A program made the position numbers and the translations under genes. Below are positions 9,594 to 18,142 of a stretch of 64,000 nucleotides of DNA, piece after piece; within the stretch, counting starts at the first letter, position 1, and each line of letters opens with the position of its first letter. The notes below the pieces were generated by a model. The model made no database searches and was not told the DNA's origin. It saw nothing but the letters and a program-made list of their open reading frames with translations. Source of the DNA: Neobacillus niacini (GTDB taxonomy: Bacteria; Bacillota; Bacilli; Bacillales; Cytobacillaceae); assembly GCF_023715415.1 (NCBI RefSeq), contig NZ_JAMBOB010000002.1, positions 1 through 64,000 on the forward strand. The letters are read 5' to 3'.

Positions 9594-9641
9594 AAGACTA
9601 AATCAACACATTCCTAATGAATGGTTTGGTTTAGTCTTTTC
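9594..9641 (+). terminator. Intrinsic terminator after the GH1 gene
   Basis: AAGACTAAA at 9594-9602 pairs with TTTAGTCTT at 9630-9638, followed by TT. The loop is long (about 27 bases), so this is a moderate prediction. Confidence 0.5.
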
Positions 9642-9664
9642 ATGGGTGATAGTGAGTTTACAAA

Positions 9665-9691
9665 CAAAAAAAAGACCTCATTATAAGGTCT
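9665..9691 (-). terminator. Intrinsic terminator of the SinI-like gene
   Basis: On the reverse strand AGACCT and AGGTCT pair across TATAATG and are followed by a run of eight T residues; the hairpin starts within the stop codon of the small SinI-like gene. Confidence 0.8.
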
Positions 9692-9812
9692 AAGAGGATT
9701 GCTTGAGGAAATCCCTAATTTCGTCAAATGGAATCCCTATATTTCGTGCTTCTAAAATTAGTTCTAACCATTCTTGATCAAGTTCTTTTACATCAAGTAA
9801 CGTTATTCCCAT
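9690..9812 (-). CDS. SinI-like anti-repressor, 40 residues
   Basis: A complete 40-codon gene. The translation contains LDQEWLELILEARNIGIPFD followed by EIRDFLK, the compact helix-pair dimerisation domain of SinI, which binds the biofilm master repressor SinR and takes it off DNA. Nearly the whole protein is that domain. ATG 9812 is 13 bases after GGAGG, rather long spacing, but no better start exists. A terminator overlaps the stop. No sinR is adjacent, so this is an orphan paralogue, probably cotranscribed with the Cys-rich small gene upstream at 9851-10042, both behind a SinR-box-like dyad. It could act on SinR or on a SinR-like partner elsewhere. Confidence 0.8.
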   Translation of the reverse strand: MGITLLDVKELDQEWLELILEARNIGIPFDEIRDFLKQSS

Positions 9813-9850
9813 AATGTTTATGTATCCTCCAATATATCGAATAAAACATA

Positions 9851-10042
9851 CTATTCATCATAGTTTAAAAGTTTCGATGCGCATTTTTTACAGGTTACCT
9901 TGCCAATTTCAACGAACTTAATTTGTTTAAGTGTTTTCCGTTTAATAACCAAATCAGTATGATACTTTAAACCACATGCACAGGAATTAATATCTTTAAC
10001 AATATGAATCTTTTTTTTCTGTTCAATTAGTGGATATAACAT
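9851..10042 (-). CDS. Small Cys-rich (zinc-ribbon-like) protein of unknown function
   Basis: A 63-residue protein with CACGLKYH in its first half and CKKCASK near the C-terminus. The two CxC/CxxC pairs about 30 residues apart are spaced like a zinc ribbon or small metal-binding knuckle. AAGGCGTG precedes the ATG at 10042. The SinI-like gene follows 38 bases downstream in the same direction. I do not recognise the family. The location suggests a role linked to SinI/SinR control, but that is inference from neighbourhood only. Confidence 0.6.
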   Translation of the reverse strand: MLYPLIEQKKKIHIVKDINSCACGLKYHTDLVIKRKTLKQIKFVEIGKVTCKKCASKLLNYDE

Positions 10043-10067
10043 TATTTCACGCCTTTATAAAGAAAAT

Positions 10068-10083
10068 GTTCTTGATTAAGAAC
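10068..10083. promoter_or_regulatory. SinR-box-like inverted repeat
   Basis: GTTCTTGATTAAGAAC is a perfect inverted repeat of GTTCTT with a 4-base spacer. SinR of Bacillus is known to bind GTTCTYT, often as inverted pairs; each half here matches six of seven positions. It lies 25 bases upstream of the Cys-rich small gene, ahead of the SinI-like gene. Confidence 0.5.
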
Positions 10084-10094
10084 TACTTTTGATG

Positions 10095-10111
10095 CAATTG
10101 TAATACAATTG
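10095..10111. promoter_or_regulatory. Palindrome upstream of the small-gene pair
   Basis: CAATTGTAATACAATTG is a 17-bp dyad with only the central region unpaired. It lies about 55 bases upstream of the start at 10042, in promoter range. The binding protein is unknown. Confidence 0.4.
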
Positions 10112-10153
10112 TTATAATTTGTAAATATCTTTTAGGGAAAATACCCATCCTAC

Positions 10154-11980
10154 TCATTCGTTTTTCTGGAGGGTGTCTTTTTTAATTATATATTGATAGA
10201 TATTTATGGCTAAATGAATGTTAAATAATGTTTGACTATCATTCAAGTCCGTTAATAGAATTTCCTCAATTCGTTTTAAACGATAGCTTAAGGTGTTTGT
10301 ATGAATATGCAATGTAACAGCCGTTTTCTTGATGTTTTGATTTTGGTCTAAATATACAATCAGAGTGCTTAACAATTCGCCTTTTCTAGATTGTTCATAT
10401 TGAATAAGAGGGCCTAATACTTCTTGAATAAAATCAATTAATTCTTCCTTTGAATTCTGTAAAATAAACCTCTGAACGCCCAGGTCTGTATAACTAAGAA
10501 TTCGATGATCAAAATGATAGTTCTTGAGAAACTTTATGCACTTGGTCGCTTCTACAAATGACTCATGGACAAGGGTAAGCCCTTGCTTCATTCTTCCAAT
10601 ACCAATTGACACGTCTACCTCACTATATTTATTTTTAATCTGCAGCTGTAACTTTTTTGTAAGTTCCTTTATTTCAGCAACAATATTGAGCGAAGATACT
10701 CTTGAGTGCATGGATAGAAGAGCAACAATTTGACTTTCATCTCTTACTGCTGTTACTTGAGAGTTCCCGCCCAGTAAAGGCGTATTGACCAAATGGAGTA
10801 AATTCCTTATCACATAATCACCAAAAACCTTTTGCTCGGTTACCTTATCTTCAAAATTAATAATAAGGGCAACATAATTCCAGTTAGGATCAAAATTTAA
10901 ATTTTTTGCTTTCTGAATCAGTACTTCATCCATCTGTCCTGAAAAAAGCTTTGTTACGAATTCTCCTCTTAAACGCTGCTGTGTTTCAAAAACGGCTTGC
11001 TCTTTTACCAATTCAAGCGAAATGACCGTACATGCATGTTCTAGAGCAGCGATATCCACTTCATTCATTTTTTGTTTTGAAAGGATAATTAGCCCGCCAA
11101 GAGACTTCAGTTTGGACCCAAGCGATAAGACAACTAAGTGATACGTATCATCATTTATGGTAATTTCGGAAACGGTATGTGAGTTTTCTAGTGTTAGAAT
11201 AAATTGTTTTGCATACGCTTTCATATAGTCGGTCATTTCAGTAGTAAATGACGAATGGCAGGCAGATGCTTTAAGTTCTCCAATCTCATCAAAGAGCAGA
11301 AGATGCTGCCCAATTGTATTATGTATGAAGTTCATAATCGATTGAATTCCTTCTCCATTTACAACAAGATTGGATAGGTTTCTATGTATTTCAATGGAAT
11401 GGGAAAGCTTCCGAACCATTATTTCCTTTTCGTTATAAAGACTGGATTTTTCCAAGGCAACCGCTGCCTGATGGCCAATTGCTTCTAGAAGATGAATATC
11501 CTCCTGTTTAAACTGCAAAGATTGTTCAAATGAGTCCAGTGTAATGACGCCGATACACTTTCCTTTTTGTAAAATAGGTGAAGAAATGACAGAGGTAAAA
11601 TGAAAGTTACTCGGAATAGCCCGATCTAATAAATCTCTATTCTCAAGAGTTAATGTAGACAGTGCCTGTTTAACTTCTACCTCGTCCCAAAAAATGAGAC
11701 ACTTTTTTGCTGCAAAAGCCATCCCCGTCATGGATTCACCGCTAACGAGTTTTATTTGGCGGAAAATCTGTGGATAAAATAATCCCTGAGCTGATTTTGC
11801 GATGAGCCGATTCTGGCTTTTGTCAAAAATCCATATAGAGCCTCCTCCAGCAGCTTCAACGACAGATATTGTTTCAGTCATGATTGAATCAAAAATGGTA
11901 TCAATATCTAATTTGGAATTGATAACGTTGGACACATGAATCAAGGACTTTAGCTGCCTATGAGTTAATGTATCTTGCAT
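10154..11980 (-). CDS. GAF-domain PucR/CdaR-type transcriptional regulator
   Basis: A 608-residue regulator. An N-terminal GAF domain covers roughly residues 10-180 (e.g. ESMTGMAFAAKKCLIFWDEV and SVISSPILQKGKCIGVITLD), a middle region contains the CdaR GGDEF-like segment around SIGIGRMKQGLTLVHESFVEA, and the C-terminus carries the PucR helix-turn-helix (NIKKTAVTLHIHTNTLSYRL). It starts at ATG 11980 after AGGAAAGG. It is divergent from the leucine degradation operon with about 250 bases between start codons, so it is the obvious candidate activator of that operon; GAF domains sense small ligands, here possibly an acyl-CoA or branched-chain acid. The effector is not known. Confidence 0.85.
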   Translation of the reverse strand: MQDTLTHRQLKSLIHVSNVINSKLDIDTIFDSIMTETISVVEAAGGGSIWIFDKSQNRLIAKSAQGLFYPQIFRQIKLVSGESMTGMAFAAKKCLIFWDEVEVKQALSTLTLENRDLLDRAIPSNFHFTSVISSPILQKGKCIGVITLDSFEQSLQFKQEDIHLLEAIGHQAAVALEKSSLYNEKEIMVRKLSHSIEIHRNLSNLVVNGEGIQSIMNFIHNTIGQHLLLFDEIGELKASACHSSFTTEMTDYMKAYAKQFILTLENSHTVSEITINDDTYHLVVLSLGSKLKSLGGLIILSKQKMNEVDIAALEHACTVISLELVKEQAVFETQQRLRGEFVTKLFSGQMDEVLIQKAKNLNFDPNWNYVALIINFEDKVTEQKVFGDYVIRNLLHLVNTPLLGGNSQVTAVRDESQIVALLSMHSRVSSLNIVAEIKELTKKLQLQIKNKYSEVDVSIGIGRMKQGLTLVHESFVEATKCIKFLKNYHFDHRILSYTDLGVQRFILQNSKEELIDFIQEVLGPLIQYEQSRKGELLSTLIVYLDQNQNIKKTAVTLHIHTNTLSYRLKRIEEILLTDLNDSQTLFNIHLAINIYQYIIKKDTLQKNE

Positions 11981-12233
11981 CTTTCATCATCCTTTCCTGG
12001 ATAATTTGTCTTACATTTTTGTTTTTTGTGTAAAAGTCACAAATTTCTCCTATTTATATTCATGAAATTGAACATAGCAATATACTCCTAATAGTTATAT
12101 TCTGATTATATGAAAATTTCGAAAGTATGGATAGGGGGTCGGCAAAAGAGTTTTAGGAGAGATTTGATATATGTTAAGAAAAAAAGGTCATTACTAACAA
12201 CAATCATAATATCTGGAAAGGGGTTGTAGATAA

Positions 12234-13373
12234 ATGAATTTTGATTTAACGAAAGAACAAGAGATGATTCGCAGTGTAATTCGTGATTTTGCTGATGCAG
12301 AAGTTGCTCCGGGAGCAGATGAACGTGATCGAACGGGGGATTTCCCTAAGGAGATTTTTTCAAAATTAGCAGAGTTAGGAATCATGGGTCTTCCTTTCCC
12401 TGAACAGTATGGCGGCGGGGAAGCAGATACAATTAGCTTTGCCATTGTTGTTGAAGAGCTTAGCCGTGTGTGTGCATCAACAGGAATTACATATTCAGCT
12501 CATATTTCATTAGGAGGGGCACCGCTTAATTTATTTGGTACCCACGAGCAAAAAGAAAAATACTTAAAACCTATTTGTACGGGAGAATCCTTCGGAGCAT
12601 TTGGATTGACTGAACCGAATGCAGGCTCTGATGCAGGGGGAACGCAAACAACGGCTGTTCTTGATGGAGAAGAATGGGTCATTAACGGCTCCAAATGTTT
12701 TATTACAAATGCTAGCTATGCTAATCACCTAGCAGTGACAGCGGTAACGGATCGCTCAAAAGGAATCAATGGTATCAGTGCATTTATTGTTCCAACTAAT
12801 GCTCCAGGATTCACTGTAATCGACAACTACGAAAAAATGGGTCTGCATGCCTCAAATACCACAGAACTTATCCTAGAAAATGTAAGAGTACCTAAAGAAA
12901 ATCTTTTAGGGACAATTGGAAACGGTTACAAACAGTTTTTAGCTACGCTTGATGGTGGAAGAATCGGAATCGGTGCCATGGCTGTCGGCATTGCACAAGG
13001 TGCTTATGATAAAGCTCTGCAATATGCAAAAGAAAGAAAACAGTTTGGAAAAAGTTTATCCAACTTCCAGGCCATCCAATTTAAATTAGCAGACATGGCT
13101 ATGAATATCGAATTAGCTAGGAATATGGTTTTCAAAGCAGCTTGGTTAAAGGATCAAGGACGTTCATTTAAAAAAGAAGCAGCGTTCGCAAAATTATTTG
13201 CTTCAGAAATATGTATGCGTGCCTGTGATCAGGCTGTTCAAATCCATGGCGGATATGGCTATATGAAGGAATATCAAGTAGAGCGATTCTTCCGTGATGC
13301 GAAACTTTTAGAAATTGGTGAAGGAACATCTGAGGTTCAACGAATGGTCATTGCAAAGCAAATTGGATGTTAA
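12234..13373 (+). CDS. yngJ: Acyl-CoA dehydrogenase, probably isovaleryl-CoA dehydrogenase
   Basis: A 379-residue FAD-dependent acyl-CoA dehydrogenase. Motifs include FGLTEPNAGSDAGGTQT for FAD and substrate binding, YAKERKQFGKSLSNFQAIQ, and the C-terminal AVQIHGGYGYMKEYQVERFF-RDAKLLEIGEGTSEVQ. The gene opens a seven-gene run whose order matches the B. subtilis yngJ-I-H-HB-G-F-E cluster, so its reaction is most likely isovaleryl-CoA to 3-methylcrotonyl-CoA. GGAAAGGGG precedes ATG 12234. It is transcribed away from the PucR-type regulator. Confidence 0.88.
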   Translation: MNFDLTKEQEMIRSVIRDFADAEVAPGADERDRTGDFPKEIFSKLAELGIMGLPFPEQYGGGEADTISFAIVVEELSRVCASTGITYSAHISLGGAPLNLFGTHEQKEKYLKPICTGESFGAFGLTEPNAGSDAGGTQTTAVLDGEEWVINGSKCFITNASYANHLAVTAVTDRSKGINGISAFIVPTNAPGFTVIDNYEKMGLHASNTTELILENVRVPKENLLGTIGNGYKQFLATLDGGRIGIGAMAVGIAQGAYDKALQYAKERKQFGKSLSNFQAIQFKLADMAMNIELARNMVFKAAWLKDQGRSFKKEAAFAKLFASEICMRACDQAVQIHGGYGYMKEYQVERFFRDAKLLEIGEGTSEVQRMVIAKQIGC

Positions 13374-13418
13374 TGAATTTTTATAGTAATAACAAAAAAA
13401 TTGTAAAGGGGTCATGAC

Positions 13419-15386
13419 ATGGATATCAGTGGAATTTTACAAGTGGTTTCAAATAGCAAACTCATTTATCCTAGTGAAGAAAAAGTGCGCTCAACCTCTA
13501 TTGGGAGTAACGAAGATTTCCAAGAACTTCTTAAATTATCCCAAGAAGATCCTGCTGCCTTTTGGGATACTGCAGCACGCGAGCTTGATTGGTATGAACC
13601 ATGGAATGAAACCATTAGTGGGCAACTTCCCGATTTCCGCTTTTTTTCAGGGGGGATTAGTAACCCAAGTATAAATTTACTTGATCGGCATATAAAAAAT
13701 GGTGCAGGAAACCGGACCGCTCTCATTTGGGAAGGTGAAAACGGGGACACCAAATTTTACACCTATAATATGCTTCTTGCAGAAGTGAATCGATTTGCGA
13801 ATGTTCTTAAATCATTTGGTGTTAAAAAAGGTGATTGTGTAGCTATTTTTCTTCCGAATTTAGCTGAAGCCATTATTTCTGTATTAGCATGTTTCCGAAT
13901 TGGCGCCATTTACAATACGATTTTCTCAGGTTATTCCGAGAAATCATTGACGGACAGACTCATTAATTTTGAGCCCAAGGTATTGATTACTGCGGATGCA
14001 ACGGAGCGCCGGGGTAAACTTATTCGATTAAAAGAAAAAGTCGATAATGTTGTACCGTCTATTCCGTCTATCGAAGCAGTTATCGTTGTCGACCGATTAG
14101 GATCAGAAGTTCAAATGAAAGAAGGCCGGGATTACTGGTGGCATGAACAGACAAATGCACAAAGCATTGTTTGCGAACCTGAGAGAATAGAAGCGAATGA
14201 GAGTGGCATCGTGTTTTATACAAGCGGTACGACAGGTAAACCAAAAGGTGTCGTGCACTCTGGTATGGCTTTTGTTATTCAGAATTACATATATGCGAAG
14301 TATCATATGGATCACCGTAATGATGATGTCTTCTGGTGTACCGCAGATATCGGCTGGTTAACTATGCATATTTGGGGGATTACTGGTGCTTTAGCGAATG
14401 GTGTAACAACCGTTGTCTTTGAAGGGGCAGTTGATTATCCAACAAAAGATCGTTTTTATCAAATCATTGAAAAATACAGAGTGAATAAACTGTTTACTGC
14501 TCCAACAGCATTAAGAATGTTAAAAAGTATGGGAGAAAAGGCATTAGAGAAATTTGATTTATCTTGTCTTGATGTCATTTCCCTTGTTGGTGAACCTTTT
14601 GATCCTGAAACCTGGCAATGGACCTATGAAGTATTAGGAAAGAAGAAGGTTTATATCAATAATACATGGGGTCAAACCGAAACAGCGGGATCTCCTATTG
14701 CTGGCGCTGCTTGGCTGACGCCAATGAAACCGGGTGCAGCGGGTACTGCGTTTTTAGGTGCTGTTATGGATGTAGTGGATGAAGAAGGCAATTCAGTTAA
14801 ACCTGGCAGGTTAGGAAATCTGGTGATTCGAAAACCATTTCCAATGCTATGCCGAACTCTCTGGAAAGAACCTGAGCGATATTATGCATCCTATTTCAGC
14901 CAAGTAGATGGCTGCTATTATGCCAGCGACCTTGCATTAATAGATGATGATGGATATTTATGGGTAGTTGGCCGTTCCGATGATGCCTTTAATGTGGCAG
15001 GACATCGGTTAAGTACCATGGAGATGGAAAGCGCTGTACTAGAAATTAAGGGTGTTTCTGAAACCGCTATTATTGGAATCCCTGACGAAATTAAAGGAGA
15101 AGTACCGCTCGTATTTGTCCGTTTAGCTGATGGCTATCAAGAAACAGAAGAATTAAGACAACAAATAAATGATCAGATTATTCAACAGATTGGTAAGATT
15201 GCAGCTCCAAAATCCATTGTTTTCACGGATATGCTGCCAAAAACAGTCAGCGGAAAAATCATGCGCCGTCTATTAAAGGAAATTGTTGTATCAGGACAGG
15301 TTCAAGGTGACATTACAGGACTAGAAGATCCAGCTACTGTAGCACAAATTCAAAAACTACTAGCTGAAAAAGCATCTGTTAAATAG
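13419..15386 (+). CDS. Acyl-CoA synthetase of the acetyl-CoA synthetase family
   Basis: A 655-residue AMP-forming synthetase of the long Acs/acetoacetyl-CoA synthetase type, with an N-terminal PAAFWDTAARELDWYEPW segment, P-loop YTSGTTGKPKGVVHS, WCTADIGWLT, and the C-terminal SGKIMRR lysine loop. At the acyl-pocket motif, where acetate enzymes have TWWQTET, this protein has TWGQTET: Gly418 replaces the second Trp, which in Acs closes the pocket to acids larger than acetate or propionate. It therefore probably activates a larger acid such as isovalerate, 3-methylcrotonate or acetoacetate. The position corresponds to yngI, but the B. subtilis protein is, from memory, a shorter synthetase. AAAGGGG precedes ATG 13419. 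Confidence 0.85.
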   Translation: MDISGILQVVSNSKLIYPSEEKVRSTSIGSNEDFQELLKLSQEDPAAFWDTAARELDWYEPWNETISGQLPDFRFFSGGISNPSINLLDRHIKNGAGNRTALIWEGENGDTKFYTYNMLLAEVNRFANVLKSFGVKKGDCVAIFLPNLAEAIISVLACFRIGAIYNTIFSGYSEKSLTDRLINFEPKVLITADATERRGKLIRLKEKVDNVVPSIPSIEAVIVVDRLGSEVQMKEGRDYWWHEQTNAQSIVCEPERIEANESGIVFYTSGTTGKPKGVVHSGMAFVIQNYIYAKYHMDHRNDDVFWCTADIGWLTMHIWGITGALANGVTTVVFEGAVDYPTKDRFYQIIEKYRVNKLFTAPTALRMLKSMGEKALEKFDLSCLDVISLVGEPFDPETWQWTYEVLGKKKVYINNTWGQTETAGSPIAGAAWLTPMKPGAAGTAFLGAVMDVVDEEGNSVKPGRLGNLVIRKPFPMLCRTLWKEPERYYASYFSQVDGCYYASDLALIDDDGYLWVVGRSDDAFNVAGHRLSTMEMESAVLEIKGVSETAIIGIPDEIKGEVPLVFVRLADGYQETEELRQQINDQIIQQIGKIAAPKSIVFTDMLPKTVSGKIMRRLLKEIVVSGQVQGDITGLEDPATVAQIQKLLAEKASVK

Positions 15387-15582
15387 GTGAAAAGTAGATC
15401 TGGTCATTTGTCGGGAAAATTCTCGGCAAATGACTGGTTCCATTTACTAGATTAGGATTTCAAGATAATCGTATGAATGATTAGAATATTACATATCTCC
15501 TCAACGGTAAAAGGTTATGTTTGCTAATATAGCAAATGACCTTTGGACCTTATTAGATAGAAGATAGAAAGGGTGGAAAGGC
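15387..15582. promoter_or_regulatory. Spacer with two hairpins inside the leucine operon
   Basis: Two dyads lie in this 196-base gap, the only long gap in the operon. TCATTTG...CGG pairs with CAAATGA around 15405-15435, and AAAGGTTATGTTTGCTA pairs with TAGCAAATGACCTTT at about 15509-15544. Both hairpins contain related GTCATTTG(C) strands. Neither has a good T tract, so they may be processing sites or mRNA stability elements rather than terminators. Confidence 0.45.
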
Positions 15583-16944
15583 ATGTTCAAAAAAGTATTA
15601 ATTGCTAATCGCGGTGAAATTGCTGTTCGTGTAATCCGTACATGCAAAGCCTTAGGAATTACAACGATTGCAGTTTACTCAGAAGCTGATAGTGATGCTC
15701 CACATGTAAAAATAGCAGATGAAGCCTTTTTAATTGGAGGCTCTCGTGTAGCCGAAAGCTATTTAAATATCAATAAAATTCTAGAGGTCGCTCAAGGAAC
15801 AGGGGCGGAGGCAATCCACCCGGGATATGGCTTGCTTTCTGAAAATGCTGAATTTGCCCGCCGTTGTGAGGAAGCTGGCCTTGTATTCATCGGACCATCT
15901 CCAAAGGTTATTTCTAAAATGGGAAATAAGATTGAATCACGCAAGGTGATGGAGGAAGCTGGTGTTCCTGTCGTTCCAGGTATTACCTACCCGCTGGCAG
16001 ATGCAGAGGAAGCGGTAGAAGTTGCGGATCGAATCGGCTATCCCGTAATGCTGAAAGCCTCCGCAGGTGGGGGCGGTATTGGGATGCAGGTGGTCCATAA
16101 CGGGGATGAAATCCGAAAAGCTTTTGCGGGTAACCAAAAGCGGGCTACTGATTTCTTTGGCGATGGAGCGATGTATATCGAGAAATTCGTTGAAAATCCA
16201 AGACATATTGAAATTCAAGTCTTAGCAGACGGCTTTGGTAACACCGTATACCTTTGGGAACGTGAATGTTCAATCCAGCGCCGTCATCAAAAAGTCGTAG
16301 AGGAAGCCCCATCATCATTTATTTCTGAAGAAACTCGTGCCAAGATGGGGGAGGCAGCGGTAAAAGCGGCGAAATCAATTGGGTATAAAAATGCAGGTAC
16401 CATCGAGTTCTTAGTGGATGAGGAGCAAGGATTCTACTTTCTTGAAATGAATACTCGTTTGCAAGTAGAGCATCCGGTTACGGAAGAAATTACGGGTTTA
16501 GACTTAGTTGAACAACAATTGCAAATTGCTGCAGGTGAAGCTCTGAACTTTACTCAAGAAGAGGTAAAACGTGAAGGGCATGCAATTGAGGTTAGAATCT
16601 ATGCAGAAGATCCCAAAACATTTTTCCCTTCACCTGGAAAAATAACTAATTTAGAGCTACCGAACGGACCTGGCGTTCGACATGAATTAGCTATTCACGG
16701 TCAATCTGTAGTTACACCTTTTTATGATCCTATGATTGCTAAGCTAGTTGTTAAAGGCAATAATCGTGAAGAAGCCATAAATCGTCTGCAAGCTGCATTA
16801 GCTGATTATCATATTGAAGGTATTAAAACAAATATCCCAATGCTAAAAGAGGTTATTGCTCATTCGGCTTTCCATTTAGGTGATACGACAACAGACTTTG
16901 TTAACAAGTATATTAAAACGACAAAAACAAAAACACAAAAATAG
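15583..16944 (+). CDS. yngH: Biotin carboxylase subunit (methylcrotonyl-CoA carboxylase type)
   Basis: A 453-residue ATP-grasp biotin carboxylase. It carboxylates carrier-bound biotin with bicarbonate and ATP. MFKKVLIANRGEIAVRVIRT at the N-terminus, the glycine-rich KASAGGGGIGMQ loop, ERECSIQRRHQKVVEEAPS, and EMNTRLQVEHPVTEE are all intact. It closely resembles AccC in length and motifs, but its partners here (separate 70-residue carrier, acyl-CoA carboxyltransferase, HMG-CoA lyase and hydratase) show it serves 3-methylcrotonyl-CoA carboxylation. GAAAGGGTGG precedes ATG 15583. Confidence 0.9.
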   Translation: MFKKVLIANRGEIAVRVIRTCKALGITTIAVYSEADSDAPHVKIADEAFLIGGSRVAESYLNINKILEVAQGTGAEAIHPGYGLLSENAEFARRCEEAGLVFIGPSPKVISKMGNKIESRKVMEEAGVPVVPGITYPLADAEEAVEVADRIGYPVMLKASAGGGGIGMQVVHNGDEIRKAFAGNQKRATDFFGDGAMYIEKFVENPRHIEIQVLADGFGNTVYLWERECSIQRRHQKVVEEAPSSFISEETRAKMGEAAVKAAKSIGYKNAGTIEFLVDEEQGFYFLEMNTRLQVEHPVTEEITGLDLVEQQLQIAAGEALNFTQEEVKREGHAIEVRIYAEDPKTFFPSPGKITNLELPNGPGVRHELAIHGQSVVTPFYDPMIAKLVVKGNNREEAINRLQAALADYHIEGIKTNIPMLKEVIAHSAFHLGDTTTDFVNKYIKTTKTKTQK

Positions 16945-16955
16945 GAGGAATTATC

Positions 16956-17168
16956 ATGAGTGAAATCATTGCAAGTATGGCAGGAAGTGTGTGGAAGGTA
17001 TTAGTTCAAGTTGGAGATCAAGTAGAAGAGGGTCAAGATGTTGTGATTTTAGAATCAATGAAAATGGAAATTCCGATTGAAGCTGAATTCGCTGGAACGG
17101 TGAAAGAAGTAAAAGTGAATGAAGGCGATTTTGTAAATGAAGGCGACGTCATTGTAGTAGTTGAATAG
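16956..17168 (+). CDS. yngHB: Biotin carrier protein (70 residues)
   Basis: A stand-alone biotinyl domain. LESMKMEIPIE contains the biotin-accepting Lys36 within the SMKM variant of the A/SMKM motif, and the two symmetric halves of the beta-barrel (GDQVEEGQDV and GDFVNEGDVI) are complete. It carries carboxybiotin between the carboxylase at 15583 and the transferase at 18946. The start follows TAGGAGGAATT, 11 bases after the previous stop. Confidence 0.92.
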   Translation: MSEIIASMAGSVWKVLVQVGDQVEEGQDVVILESMKMEIPIEAEFAGTVKEVKVNEGDFVNEGDVIVVVE

Positions 17169-17193
17169 AGCCTAGAGGTAAGGCGGAAAGGGG

Positions 17194-18129
17194 ATGGAGC
17201 ACTTGAAGTGGCCTGCAGGTGTAACCATTAAAGAGGTTGGTCCTCGTGATGGATTACAAAATGAAAAAACGTTTATTTCAACTGAAGATAAAATTGCGTG
17301 GATCAACCAATTGTCTGAAAGTGGTTTAAAACATATTGAAATTACCTCTTTTGTAAATCCAAAATGGATTCCGGCACTTTCAGACGCAGTTGCCGTTGCA
17401 ACGGGCATTAAAAAAGTACCTGGTGTCACCTATACTGCTCTTGTTCCAAACCTTCAAGGGTTGGAACGGGCATTTAAAGCGGACATTGATGAGGTGGCCG
17501 TGTTTATGTCAGCGAGCGAAACACATAACTTAAAGAATATCAATAAAAACATTGGCGAGACTTTCCCTGTGTTAAAGGATTTGGTCAGAGATACAATTTC
17601 AGCAGGAAAATTAAGCAGAGGGTATGTTTCGACTGTTTTTGGATGTCCGTATGAAGGGAAAGTTGATATTGAGAGTGTCATAAGAGTTTCGGAAACATTA
17701 TTTGCTATGGGTATTGAAGAGCTGTCACTCGGAGATACCATCGGTGTAGCAAATCCAAAGCAAGTCCAAGAGGTTTTGGAAGTTTTATTAAAGAGATTTC
17801 CAGCAGATAAATTGGCCATGCATTTTCATGATACCCGAGGAACAGCTTTGGCGAACATTCTAGTATCGTTAGAAATGGGAATTACCACTTTTGATTCTTC
17901 CCTTGGTGGATTGGGAGGGTGTCCCTATGCACCTGGAGCAGCGGGAAATGTAGCGACAGATGATTTACTTTATATGCTTCATGGAATGGGAATTCACACC
18001 GGAGTTGATGAGCAAAAGTTACTACATGCGTCTCAATTTATACAGGATAGGATAGGTAGAACTTTACCTAGTAAAAGTTTTCAAGCCGCAAGCGCAGTGC
18101 TAAGCGGAAAGCTTGGAAATACCAAATGA
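17194..18129 (+). CDS. yngG: Hydroxymethylglutaryl-CoA lyase
   Basis: A 311-residue TIM-barrel lyase that splits HMG-CoA into acetyl-CoA and acetoacetate, the final step of leucine degradation. KEVGPRDGLQNEKTF carries the catalytic Arg and metal-binding Asp, HFHDTRGTALANI the metal His residues, and GGLGGCPYAPGAAGNVATDD the family signature with the catalytic Cys243. AAAGGGG precedes ATG 17194. Gene order and length match the B. subtilis homologue. Confidence 0.92.
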   Translation: MEHLKWPAGVTIKEVGPRDGLQNEKTFISTEDKIAWINQLSESGLKHIEITSFVNPKWIPALSDAVAVATGIKKVPGVTYTALVPNLQGLERAFKADIDEVAVFMSASETHNLKNINKNIGETFPVLKDLVRDTISAGKLSRGYVSTVFGCPYEGKVDIESVIRVSETLFAMGIEELSLGDTIGVANPKQVQEVLEVLLKRFPADKLAMHFHDTRGTALANILVSLEMGITTFDSSLGGLGGCPYAPGAAGNVATDDLLYMLHGMGIHTGVDEQKLLHASQFIQDRIGRTLPSKSFQAASAVLSGKLGNTK

Positions 18130-18142
18130 AAAAGGTGAAATC

